In this document: piece after piece, positions 18,257 to 27,060 of the stretch
Numbering within the stretch: position 1 is the stretch's first letter
Layout of the letters: each line of letters opens with the position of its first letter
DNA from: Chloroflexota bacterium
GTDB lineage: Bacteria; Chloroflexota; Anaerolineae; Anaerolineales; UBA11858
Assembly (NCBI GenBank): GCA_030666985.1
Contig: DAOUWT010000004.1
Coordinates: 1 to 34,628 of the forward strand
Direction: 5' to 3'
Length of the DNA stretch: 34,628 bases
Program-made: the position numbers and the translations under genes
The notes under the pieces: generated by a model
Told to the model about the DNA's origin: nothing
The model's input: the letters and a program-made list of their open reading frames with translations, nothing else
Databases searched by the model: none

Positions 18257-19950
18257 AAGTGCCCCACTTCTTGGAACCACTCTTAGTTCAAAAATCGGCT
18301 GAGGAGATCGCTAGCCTGCAAACCTGGCGAGAACGTGTCTTTTCGATCATCATGGCCATAGGGGCCTCATTAGGGTTTATCATTATTGTCCTAGCCATAT
18401 ATGATCAAATCCAAAGAGGAAATCCACTTCTTCTTGGTATCTACATCCTAGCCTATGCTTGGATACTCACCATCACCTTCGTAAGGCGCTTGCCTTATAC
18501 CCTGAGAGCAAGCTGTCTCGTCATAAGCCTTTATTTGCTCGGCGTTTTATCCACCCTAGATACTGGCATAACAGGAGATGGCCGCGTATGGCTTTTGGCG
18601 GCCTCTATGCTGGCGGCCATCTTTATTGGTGGCAAGGCTGGTCTCATAACTACCGTACTAAGCTTTGGTACATGGCTATTCCTTGGTTTTTCCTTCCAAG
18701 AAGGATGGCTTACTTTCCCTTACCAACACATGGAAGAAATGCTCCGTAATGAATTCAAACCATGGTTCAATACAGGGATAACGGCTTTTGCCACAACCTT
18801 AGCTCTCGCCGCTTCAGTAACAGCTCTCATCAATAACCTTCTCATCACTCTTCAAAAAAGCCTCACCCTAACCGAGGGTCTGGAAGATAAAACCAGCCAG
18901 TTAGAAGAACAAGCCGCCGTACTGAAACGTCGTTCGCAAACCTTAGAAACCTCGGCAGAGATCAGCCGCACAGTCACGTCCCTCCTTGAACCGGAACAGA
19001 TTCTCCACCGGGCAACGAACTTAGTGAATGAAGCATTTGGTTTACTCCAAACCAGCATATTCCTTCTTGACCAGTCAGGTGCTTCGGTTTCACTGAAGGC
19101 CAGCAGCGGCGGGGAGGGAAGGACAGTACCCGCCCCGGGTTACCGCATCCCCCTGAGGGAAGGGTTGATTGACTGGGTCATCAAAAACTCGCAGCCACGT
19201 GCCATCGCAGAAGATGACGAGTCAGGCCACCTTTTAGAAGTACGGCTGGCGGATAGCCGTTCGCAGGCTGTGCTGCCTCTTCGCACACGGGAGAAAGTCC
19301 TGGGCGTAATTGTTCTCCAAAGCCAAGAACCACGCGCTTTTGACCCTAACACGTTAACAAGCTTGCAAATCATGGCCGATCAAATCGCTATCCAACTCGA
19401 TAATGCCCGCTTATTTAGCGAACGGGAAATCGCCCTGGAATCTGAGCGACGCGCGTATGGACAAATAACATACTCCACTTGGAAAGACTTTCTCCAAACC
19501 CATGTCCAGAGAGGTTACCGGCGCGACCAGGATGGTATTAGAGCCATTACCTCCGCTGCCGATGCCAAAGCAAAAGATGATACAAGAACCCGCACAATAC
19601 CAATCCAGGTGCGCGGGCAAGTAATTGGCTACATAGATGCCCAAAAATCATCCGGCAACACCTGGAATCCTACAGAAAAGGAATTCTTAGAGACCCTGAC
19701 CAAACGGCTGGAATCGGCCATGGATACCGCGCGTCTCTACGAAGAAACGCAAAAACGAGCCGCCTATGAACATATCGTCAGTGAAACAACAGCCAGAATG
19801 CGCGAGACTCTAGATTTGGAATCCATATTGAAAACCGCAACCCAAGAATTGCGTACAGTCCTAGATTTAGCTGAAGTTGAGGTACGAATGGGAACCGGGG
19901 CACAGGCGAAGCGCAATTACCCCCAAAACAAGAATGGAGAGGATCAATAA
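18253..19950 (+). CDS. 6-TM sensor - GAF protein, paralog of 10986-12605
   Basis: FVRRLPYTLRASCLVISLYLLG and GDGRVWLLAASMLAAIFIGG parallel the 10986 protein; ATGA overlap. Confidence 0.87.
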   Translation: MKVPHFLEPLLVQKSAEEIASLQTWRERVFSIIMAIGASLGFIIIVLAIYDQIQRGNPLLLGIYILAYAWILTITFVRRLPYTLRASCLVISLYLLGVLSTLDTGITGDGRVWLLAASMLAAIFIGGKAGLITTVLSFGTWLFLGFSFQEGWLTFPYQHMEEMLRNEFKPWFNTGITAFATTLALAASVTALINNLLITLQKSLTLTEGLEDKTSQLEEQAAVLKRRSQTLETSAEISRTVTSLLEPEQILHRATNLVNEAFGLLQTSIFLLDQSGASVSLKASSGGEGRTVPAPGYRIPLREGLIDWVIKNSQPRAIAEDDESGHLLEVRLADSRSQAVLPLRTREKVLGVIVLQSQEPRAFDPNTLTSLQIMADQIAIQLDNARLFSEREIALESERRAYGQITYSTWKDFLQTHVQRGYRRDQDGIRAITSAADAKAKDDTRTRTIPIQVRGQVIGYIDAQKSSGNTWNPTEKEFLETLTKRLESAMDTARLYEETQKRAAYEHIVSETTARMRETLDLESILKTATQELRTVLDLAEVEVRMGTGAQAKRNYPQNKNGEDQ

Positions 19951-19952
19951 CA

Positions 19953-22052
19953 ATGCAGTGGCAATTTAACTCATACGTGTTAACGCTGGCTATAATTGGT
20001 GCAATATCAGTAGTTGTCGCTTCCTTCGCATGGAGACACCGCTCTACCTCTGGCGCTGCGGCCTTGTTTTACCTCATGCTGGGCGGATGTATTTGGTCGT
20101 GGACTTACGCTGTGGAGATTGGCAGCTACGATCTCCCTACCAAAGTTTTTATGAGCCAGATGATGTACATTGGTGTTGTCAGTGTTCCGGTGATGTGGCT
20201 GATCATGGCATTTCAATACGCTGGTCGCGATAGGTGGTTAACAACGCGTAACTTGGTTCTCTTGTGGATCATACCTGTAATCACGCTGGCGCTTTCCTGG
20301 ACGAATGGGGTCAACGATGGGCACGGCTTGATTTGGAAGTATATTGAACTTGACTTCAGCGGGTCGTTTGCTGCCTGGGATGTAACCTATGGCTCATTTT
20401 TCTGGGTTTCGGCTGGATACGGATACCTGTTAATTTTGCTTGGTTCTTTACAACTTATCTCCACAGTAACCCGCTTGTCGCAATTTTACCGCGGTCAAAT
20501 TGGACTTATGTTAACTGCCTCGCTTACACCATTAGTGGGGAACGTATTATATCTCTCGGGCATGAATCCTTTCCCTGGCCTTGACCTGACACCCTTCGTA
20601 TTCACACTATCAGGGTTGATGATGTTATGGGCAATCCTTCGCTTTCGATTATTTGATTTCGATATTGTACCTGTGACACGCGATGCCATCATGGAAGGTT
20701 TAAGCTACAGTGTGCTTATATTGAACACACAAAACCGAGTCGTAGACCTCAACCCAAATGCAGAGCAGATCACTGGTCACCCTGCAGTAGAAATAATAGG
20801 GCAAAGGATCAAACAGGTATTCCCCCACCAGGCTAGCGTGTTCGAATACTATCAGGATATTGAAGATGCACATACAGACTTCCTTGTAGGGCAAGGGGAA
20901 ACGCGACGTACTTACGATATGCATATCTCCCCATTATACGTGGGTAAGCATAAACACCTTTCTGGGCGGATGGTAACCTTACAGGATATTACAGAGCGAA
21001 GACGGGAGCAAGTAACCCTGGAACGCCGCTCACAACAACTTCAGGCAGCCGCAGAGGTTGGACGTGCTGCGGCTACGATCCGCAATATTGAAGACCTCCT
21101 ATCCCAGGTGGCTCACCTGATTAGTGAAAGATTCGGCTTCTACCATGTAGGCGTCTTTCTTGTCGACGAAAATAAGGAATACGCTGTGTTACAAGCTGCC
21201 AACAGTGAAGGTGGAGAGCAGATGCTAGCAAGAGGGCATCGCTTAAAGATTGGCGAAGTTGGCATTGTAGGATATGTCACCGCCCAACAAGAAGCGCGTA
21301 TCGCTCTGGACGTAGGCGGGGATGCGGTCTACTTCGATAATCTTGACCTGCCCGAAACACGCTCCGAGATGGCTCTTCCCCTCATGGTTGGGGATGAGTT
21401 ATTGGGCGCTCTCGACGTGCAAAGCAAACGCGAGGCTGCCTTCTCCAAGGAAGACATTGCCGTCTTGCAGACTCTGGCAGACCAGATCGCCGTTGCTATC
21501 GAAAACGCGCGTTTGTTCAGCGAACGCCAGGAAGCGTTGGAAGCTGCCCAACGGGCTTATGGTGAGCTTAGCCAGGAAGCCTGGGGTGAATTGCTGCGTA
21601 CTCAACCTGAGCTTGGTTTCCTCTCCACTCTCACCCATCAGGCTCGCCCGGCTGCGGGTGACTGGTCTCCCGGTATGCTAGAAGCCACCCAGCGAGGCAG
21701 GATCACGCCCATTGACCAAAGGACAATCGCCATCCCCATTATCTTGCGTGACCAGGTGCTCGGTGTCGTGCGACTCCAAAAACCCGAAAACGCCAATCCC
21801 TGGCATGAAGATGAAATCGAACTCATGGACACCCTCATTGACCAGCTTGAAGTCGCTTTAGAAAGCGCCCGTCTCTACAAAGAGACACAACAACGCGCTG
21901 AACGAGAACGTCTGGTGACAGACATCACCACCAAGATACGCTCCACCACCGATCCCGAGCAAATGCTGCAAACTGCGGTTGAGGAACTCAAACGAGCGTT
22001 AAATACCTCTCAGGCTCACTTTGTAGTCCCCCAGGCAGAAAGGGTTGAGTGA
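19953..22052 (+). CDS. HisKA_7TM-like N-terminal sensor - PAS - GAF protein, no kinase domain
   Basis: LFYLMLGGCIWSWTYAVEI...VPVMWLIMAFQYAGRDRWL...NGVNDGHGLIW; PAS VLILNTQNRVVDLNPNAEQITGH; GAF RIALDVGGDAVYFDNLDLPETRSEMALPL. Confidence 0.88.
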   Translation: MQWQFNSYVLTLAIIGAISVVVASFAWRHRSTSGAAALFYLMLGGCIWSWTYAVEIGSYDLPTKVFMSQMMYIGVVSVPVMWLIMAFQYAGRDRWLTTRNLVLLWIIPVITLALSWTNGVNDGHGLIWKYIELDFSGSFAAWDVTYGSFFWVSAGYGYLLILLGSLQLISTVTRLSQFYRGQIGLMLTASLTPLVGNVLYLSGMNPFPGLDLTPFVFTLSGLMMLWAILRFRLFDFDIVPVTRDAIMEGLSYSVLILNTQNRVVDLNPNAEQITGHPAVEIIGQRIKQVFPHQASVFEYYQDIEDAHTDFLVGQGETRRTYDMHISPLYVGKHKHLSGRMVTLQDITERRREQVTLERRSQQLQAAAEVGRAAATIRNIEDLLSQVAHLISERFGFYHVGVFLVDENKEYAVLQAANSEGGEQMLARGHRLKIGEVGIVGYVTAQQEARIALDVGGDAVYFDNLDLPETRSEMALPLMVGDELLGALDVQSKREAAFSKEDIAVLQTLADQIAVAIENARLFSERQEALEAAQRAYGELSQEAWGELLRTQPELGFLSTLTHQARPAAGDWSPGMLEATQRGRITPIDQRTIAIPIILRDQVLGVVRLQKPENANPWHEDEIELMDTLIDQLEVALESARLYKETQQRAERERLVTDITTKIRSTTDPEQMLQTAVEELKRALNTSQAHFVVPQAERVE

Positions 22053-22107
22053 CGAGTGAGGAGTGAATCACGTTTCACGTTTCACGTCTTCACGTTTCAC
22101 GCTTCAC
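22048..22107. repeat. Heptanucleotide array (TTCACGT type)
   Basis: tcacgtttcacgtttcacgtcttcacgtttcacgcttcaca. Confidence 0.9.
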
Positions 22108-22126
22108 AGATAGTACGAGGTTTAGA

Positions 22127-22891
22127 ATGACCCAAATCATTGCCCTAGCCAACGAAAAAGGCGGTGTAGCCAAAACCACAACCGCAGCCTCCTTGGGGGG
22201 CGCTCTGGTAGAGGGTGGCCAGGAAGTCCTCTTGGTGGATCTTGACCCTCAGGCCAGCCTAACCCTGGCCCTGGGCATCCCCCCCCACAAAGTGAGCCAC
22301 TCTGTGGTTGATCTCCTCCTCAGCGCCAACACTCCCTTGAGTGTGAGCGTGGAAACCTCCCTGGCGGGGCTGGACATCATCCCCTCCAATTCAGAGATGA
22401 CCCTGGCAGAACGCTTTTTACCTATTCGTGAAAACTACAAACACATCCTCCGCAACAGCCTTCGTCAGGCGACAATGTACGATACGATCTTGATAGATTG
22501 TCCACCCTCTATGGGAGCCGTTACTCAAAACGCCCTCGTGGCGGCAGATTTAGTAATCATCCCAACCCAACCGGAATACTTATCCGCTTACGCCCTCCGG
22601 AATATGCTCCCCATTATCAAAAACATCCGGGAAAACGAGAATGCTGACCTCAAATACCGTATACTCATCACCATGCTCGATATCCGTTTGAACTCGCATA
22701 ACTATATTGCCAAGCAGCTTCGATCTAAATTGGGTAACATAGTGTTCAAGACGAATATCCAAGTAGACAGTAAATTACGTGAGTGTACCATAGAAGGTTT
22801 ACCTATTACTCATTTCACCCCGCAAAGCCGTGGGGCTAAACAATACCGCGCTTTGGCTCAGGAGTTGAGTTCGAATGCCAACACAAGATAA
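22127..22891 (+). CDS. ParA/Soj-like partitioning ATPase
   Basis: Deviant Walker A NEKGGVAKTTTAASLG, VLLVDLDPQASLT, DTILIDCPPSMG; overlaps the start of the next CDS. Confidence 0.93.
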   Translation: MTQIIALANEKGGVAKTTTAASLGGALVEGGQEVLLVDLDPQASLTLALGIPPHKVSHSVVDLLLSANTPLSVSVETSLAGLDIIPSNSEMTLAERFLPIRENYKHILRNSLRQATMYDTILIDCPPSMGAVTQNALVAADLVIIPTQPEYLSAYALRNMLPIIKNIRENENADLKYRILITMLDIRLNSHNYIAKQLRSKLGNIVFKTNIQVDSKLRECTIEGLPITHFTPQSRGAKQYRALAQELSSNANTR

Positions 22892-25800
22892 ATTCTCAAG
22901 ACTTGAAGAACTTTTTATAGACCTCGGAGAAGCGCCCCGCCCGCTTTCTCGAAAAGAGTCCCCCAAAACCTTGGGTTGGACCTGGGAATGTGATAGCAAG
23001 GGGTCGTACGCCACTTGCAGTTCTTCAGTAGAGGACGCCTTGGGCTACACTCCAAATGATTTCATAGGGCAAGCGTTCACTGAATTTGCGGTGGATGAGG
23101 GATCACAATCTGAGCTAGCCACTACCTTCATCAAAACCTTAGAGGCTCAACACTGTCCCGTTGAGGTTTCGATCAACTATCAAAGTGCCACAGGGAAAAA
23201 GATCCCGGTCATTGTTCACATCCTCAGCTCTCCCCAACCTGGGGAAGAGGAAGGGAGGTGGCAAGGCTTTAGCGAAGTCCCCCCCCCCATGCCCCCCTTG
23301 CCCCCCCCGACCCCCTCTATCCCCCCTTCACCCCTGCCGGCCTTGGTATATAAGCCGGGTGCTGTCCCCATCACACAAATTGGTTATAGAAGTCTCCAAA
23401 CGAGAAGCGTCATAGCCGGACATTCCGCTTTGGCAGTTCCAGTAGAAATGCAAGGAAACCAAGTTGGTTTATTGGAATTCACTGATGAGAATAGGCCGCA
23501 GTGGAGCAAAGAGGAACAGCAATTAGTCAAAGAAGTAGCCCTCCAACTCTCTCTCGCTTTAGAAAACGCCAGCCTTTTCGAGGAAACCCAACAACGCTCC
23601 CAAGAGCTAACTCTCATTAACCGCATTGTCTCTGAAGTGGCGGCCTCACTTGACCTCACCAAGAGCTTGGAAGTCGTGGCCGAAGAGGTAGGCAAGGCTC
23701 TGAACGTGCAAACGGGCATTGCTCTAACCAACGCAAGTGGAAGTGCTTCAACAATCGTTGCAGATTACTCGCCCAACCCGGACCGCCCCTCCCCCAAGGG
23801 TCTTGAAATCCCCATTATAGGAAATCCTTCTAGTGAACGTGTTATGGAGACCAAGAGGCCGGTCATAATCGAGAAAGCTCAAGAAGACCCCCTCACCGCC
23901 CCCATTCAAGAAATGCTGCGGCAGCACAATGTTCACGGTTTAGGGATTTTCCCCCTCATTGCCCAAGACGAAGTAATTGGAACCGTTGGCCTGGATATAC
24001 TCGAAGAAAGACGCTCTTTCACAGAGGACGAGATCCGCTTAGTTGAGACGATCATCACCCAAGCGGCAACAGCAATCCAAAACGCTCAACTCTTCGATGA
24101 AGTGCAAAGGCGCAGCGTCCAACTCCAGGCCGCGGCCGAAGTCTCTCGAGCTGCCAGCAGTACCCTGGAGACTAATCTCCTCCTCCAGCAAACTGTGGGG
24201 TTGATCCGTGACCGCTTTGACTTATATTACGTTGGCATTTTCCTAATAGATGAAAAAGGGATATGGTCAGACGAAGCCGGGCACTGGGCCGTCCTGCGGG
24301 CTGGAACGGGGGAAGCGGGACGCCTTCAAGTAGAACGAAGACACAAACTTGAAATTGGCGGCCGTTCGATGATTGGAGAATGTATTACCACTGGAGAGGC
24401 AAATATCTCTCAACTAGCCCCAGAGGAAGCACGCCGCTTTGCTAATCCTCTTCTGCCAGATACTAAATCGGAAATGGCTCTTCCTCTGATCAGCCGTGGG
24501 AAAGTGATTGGGGCCATGAGTATTCAAGATGTAGAAACAAACGCTTTCTCCAAAGAAGATATTTCTGTCTTCCAAACCATGGCCGACCAGGTGGCCAACG
24601 CGCTGCAAAACACTACTCTCGTCTTTCAAACCCAGCAAAACGCAAAAGAATTGGAGGTTCTCAACGAAATGGGCCAGGTGTTGAGCAGCCAACTAGACAC
24701 CGACAAGATTATCAGCACCATTTATCAATACGTCTCACGGCTTATGGACACAAGCTACTTTTTTGTGGCGTTGTACGAAGACCAAAAAGAAATGTTGTCT
24801 TTCCCCTTGGTCGTTGAAAACAATCAGCAAAGCCAAATTCCACCCATGAAAAAAAGCAGGGGATTGACACAACACGTCATTGACTCAAAAGAACCCCTGC
24901 TCATAACCGAAAATGTAGAAGGGGTGATCGCAGACCTCGGCCTAGAGCGCATAATCGTAGGGGAACCCGCCAAATCCTGGCTGGGCGTGCCCATGATAAT
25001 TGGTGATGAAGTGCTCGGAGTGATCTCGACTCAAAACGCAACTAAGCCCAAGATGTTCGATGAGCATCACCGCGAGTTGCTCCTGGCAGTCGCCCGGCAA
25101 TCTGCTATCGCCCTCCAAAATGCGCACCTCTTCGAACAGACACAGCGCCAACTGGCAAACATTTCTACCATTCAGGAAACCACCGCCGGCCTGAGCGCAG
25201 CCCTGACCTTTGACGGGGTTGTCAATACGCTGCTGGCACATATCTCTGCGGCAATTAAGGTAGATGTATCTAGCTTGTACATAATCGAAGGAGACCATCT
25301 TATACGAGTAGGAGTATACCCGGCGAGCGAAGGCTCCCCAGTCACTGGCGAAAAGCTCCCCTTATCTAAGTATCCTCTAACTAAATCCGTCATTGAAAAT
25401 AGAGAAGCCCTAGCACTCTCTGCAGATGATCCACGACTGCAAGAACACGCTCACGAAGCTTTCGAAGCCGCTGGAATCGCTTTCAACGCCACAATTCCCA
25501 TCACCGGTCCCGAGGGTATACTAGGATTGATCTCTCTCAGCCGCAACCACCCAACCGATAGGTTCACCGAGGAAGAAATCAGCCTGCTCAGCACGCTGGC
25601 AAACCAGGCTGCCGTAGCTCTTGACAACGCCCGTTTGTATGAAGAACAACGGGAGACCTCCGAGGAACTCCGTGAGTTAGATAAACTTAAATCACAATTC
25701 CTGGCCAATATGTCGCACGAGCTGCGCACCCCGCTCAATTCCATCATCGGCTTCTCGCGCGTGATCATGAAAGGCATCGATGGACCTGTCACCGATCTCC

Positions 25801-26756
25801 AAACACAAGACCTCAGCGCCATCCACGAATCAGGCCAACACCTCCTGACTATGATCAACGATATTCTTGACATCTCTAAAATCGAATCTGGGAAGATGGC
25901 CCTTTCTCTCGAAGTTCTAAACATACCAGACATCATAGATAGTATTCTCACCACTGTGGCTGGCTTAATAAAAGACAAACCAATCGAGTTGCGAAAAGAG
26001 ATCGAGCCAAACCTTCCTGAAGCCCGTGCTGACCCTGTTCGCATCAGACAGGTACTGCTCAATTTCTTTTCCAATGCTGCCAAGTTCACCGAAGAAGGCA
26101 CTATCACTGTCACAGCAGAGACAACTGATATAAAAGAAGAAATTCGCATCAGCGTCACCGATAGTGGGCCAGGGATTTCAAAAGAGGATCAGAAAAAATT
26201 ATTCAAACCTTTCTCGCAAATAGATGGTACCACCACTCGTGAAGAAGGCGGAACCGGGCTGGGGCTTTCCATCTCCCGCCAACTCATCGCCATGCAAGGC
26301 GGGACAATTGGCGTAGAAAGCGACTCCGGTGAAGGAAGCACTTTCTTCTTCACCATCCCTGTAGCACTCCCAACGAAAATCCCCCAAAAAACCGAGGTCA
26401 AAACGATCTTGGCAATTGAGAACGATGAAAACCTGATCGATCTCTATAAGCGTTATCTTACCCATAGCGAATATCACGTCATCCCTCTCACCGAATCTGA
26501 CCTTGCAATGCAATATGCTAGAACTCTAGAACCAGCTTTCATCATACTGGATGTTCTCTTCTCTCACGAAGAGGGATGGGAAATCCTAGAAGCCCTCAAA
26601 GACGATCCTCAACTAAGCTCCATCCCCGTTATCATCTGCAGCATCCTGGACGAGAAAGAAAAAGGTCTAGCTTTAGGGGCGGATGCCTATTTGACCAAGC
26701 CAATCCTAGAAAACGATCTAATAGCAAGCATCGAGGAACTTAAAGGGAGGGAGTAG
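22875..26756 (+). CDS. Hybrid histidine kinase: PAS - multi-GAF - HisKA - HATPase - receiver
   Basis: H-box FLANMSHELRTPLNSIIGFSRVI, N-box VLLNFFSNAAKFTEEG, G-boxes DSGPGISKEDQKKLF and GGTGLGLSISRQL, C-terminal receiver AFIILDVLFSHEEGWE...AYLTKPI. Confidence 0.95.
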   Translation: MPTQDKFSRLEELFIDLGEAPRPLSRKESPKTLGWTWECDSKGSYATCSSSVEDALGYTPNDFIGQAFTEFAVDEGSQSELATTFIKTLEAQHCPVEVSINYQSATGKKIPVIVHILSSPQPGEEEGRWQGFSEVPPPMPPLPPPTPSIPPSPLPALVYKPGAVPITQIGYRSLQTRSVIAGHSALAVPVEMQGNQVGLLEFTDENRPQWSKEEQQLVKEVALQLSLALENASLFEETQQRSQELTLINRIVSEVAASLDLTKSLEVVAEEVGKALNVQTGIALTNASGSASTIVADYSPNPDRPSPKGLEIPIIGNPSSERVMETKRPVIIEKAQEDPLTAPIQEMLRQHNVHGLGIFPLIAQDEVIGTVGLDILEERRSFTEDEIRLVETIITQAATAIQNAQLFDEVQRRSVQLQAAAEVSRAASSTLETNLLLQQTVGLIRDRFDLYYVGIFLIDEKGIWSDEAGHWAVLRAGTGEAGRLQVERRHKLEIGGRSMIGECITTGEANISQLAPEEARRFANPLLPDTKSEMALPLISRGKVIGAMSIQDVETNAFSKEDISVFQTMADQVANALQNTTLVFQTQQNAKELEVLNEMGQVLSSQLDTDKIISTIYQYVSRLMDTSYFFVALYEDQKEMLSFPLVVENNQQSQIPPMKKSRGLTQHVIDSKEPLLITENVEGVIADLGLERIIVGEPAKSWLGVPMIIGDEVLGVISTQNATKPKMFDEHHRELLLAVARQSAIALQNAHLFEQTQRQLANISTIQETTAGLSAALTFDGVVNTLLAHISAAIKVDVSSLYIIEGDHLIRVGVYPASEGSPVTGEKLPLSKYPLTKSVIENREALALSADDPRLQEHAHEAFEAAGIAFNATIPITGPEGILGLISLSRNHPTDRFTEEEISLLSTLANQAAVALDNARLYEEQRETSEELRELDKLKSQFLANMSHELRTPLNSIIGFSRVIMKGIDGPVTDLQTQDLSAIHESGQHLLTMINDILDISKIESGKMALSLEVLNIPDIIDSILTTVAGLIKDKPIELRKEIEPNLPEARADPVRIRQVLLNFFSNAAKFTEEGTITVTAETTDIKEEIRISVTDSGPGISKEDQKKLFKPFSQIDGTTTREEGGTGLGLSISRQLIAMQGGTIGVESDSGEGSTFFFTIPVALPTKIPQKTEVKTILAIENDENLIDLYKRYLTHSEYHVIPLTESDLAMQYARTLEPAFIILDVLFSHEEGWEILEALKDDPQLSSIPVIICSILDEKEKGLALGADAYLTKPILENDLIASIEELKGRE

Positions 26757-26789
26757 ACAGGTGTGCAAGTGGCACAGATGGCAAGCCTA

Positions 26790-27018
26790 ATCATTCAGCC
26801 CCCGTGGATTTTTGGGGGAGGGGCCCACGCGGGGGCGTGAGACGCTGATGTACATTGCGCATCGGCGGACAGGGCGCCACCGCGGGGGAGATGAGCAAGC
26901 CCCAGGCGCGGCGCATAAGCGGGGAAAAACCCTGGGGCATGGTGTCACGCCGGGGCGAGGCCGTACTCCACCCCAACCGTTTGCGCTCCCACCAATCTCC
27001 AACGGTGAGTGAATAGTT
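26790..27018 (+). mobile_element. Dispersed intergenic element, copy 4, with internal insertion/duplication
   Basis: ATCATTCA at 26790 ... TGAATAGT at 27010; shares cccgtggatttttgggggagggg, cacgcgggggcgtgag, ggggaaaaaccctgggg with copy 3; about 50 bp longer. Confidence 0.75.
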
Positions 27019-27060
27019 ACCCCTTGTCGTCTCCTCACGCACCACGCAAAGGCTTAAAAT

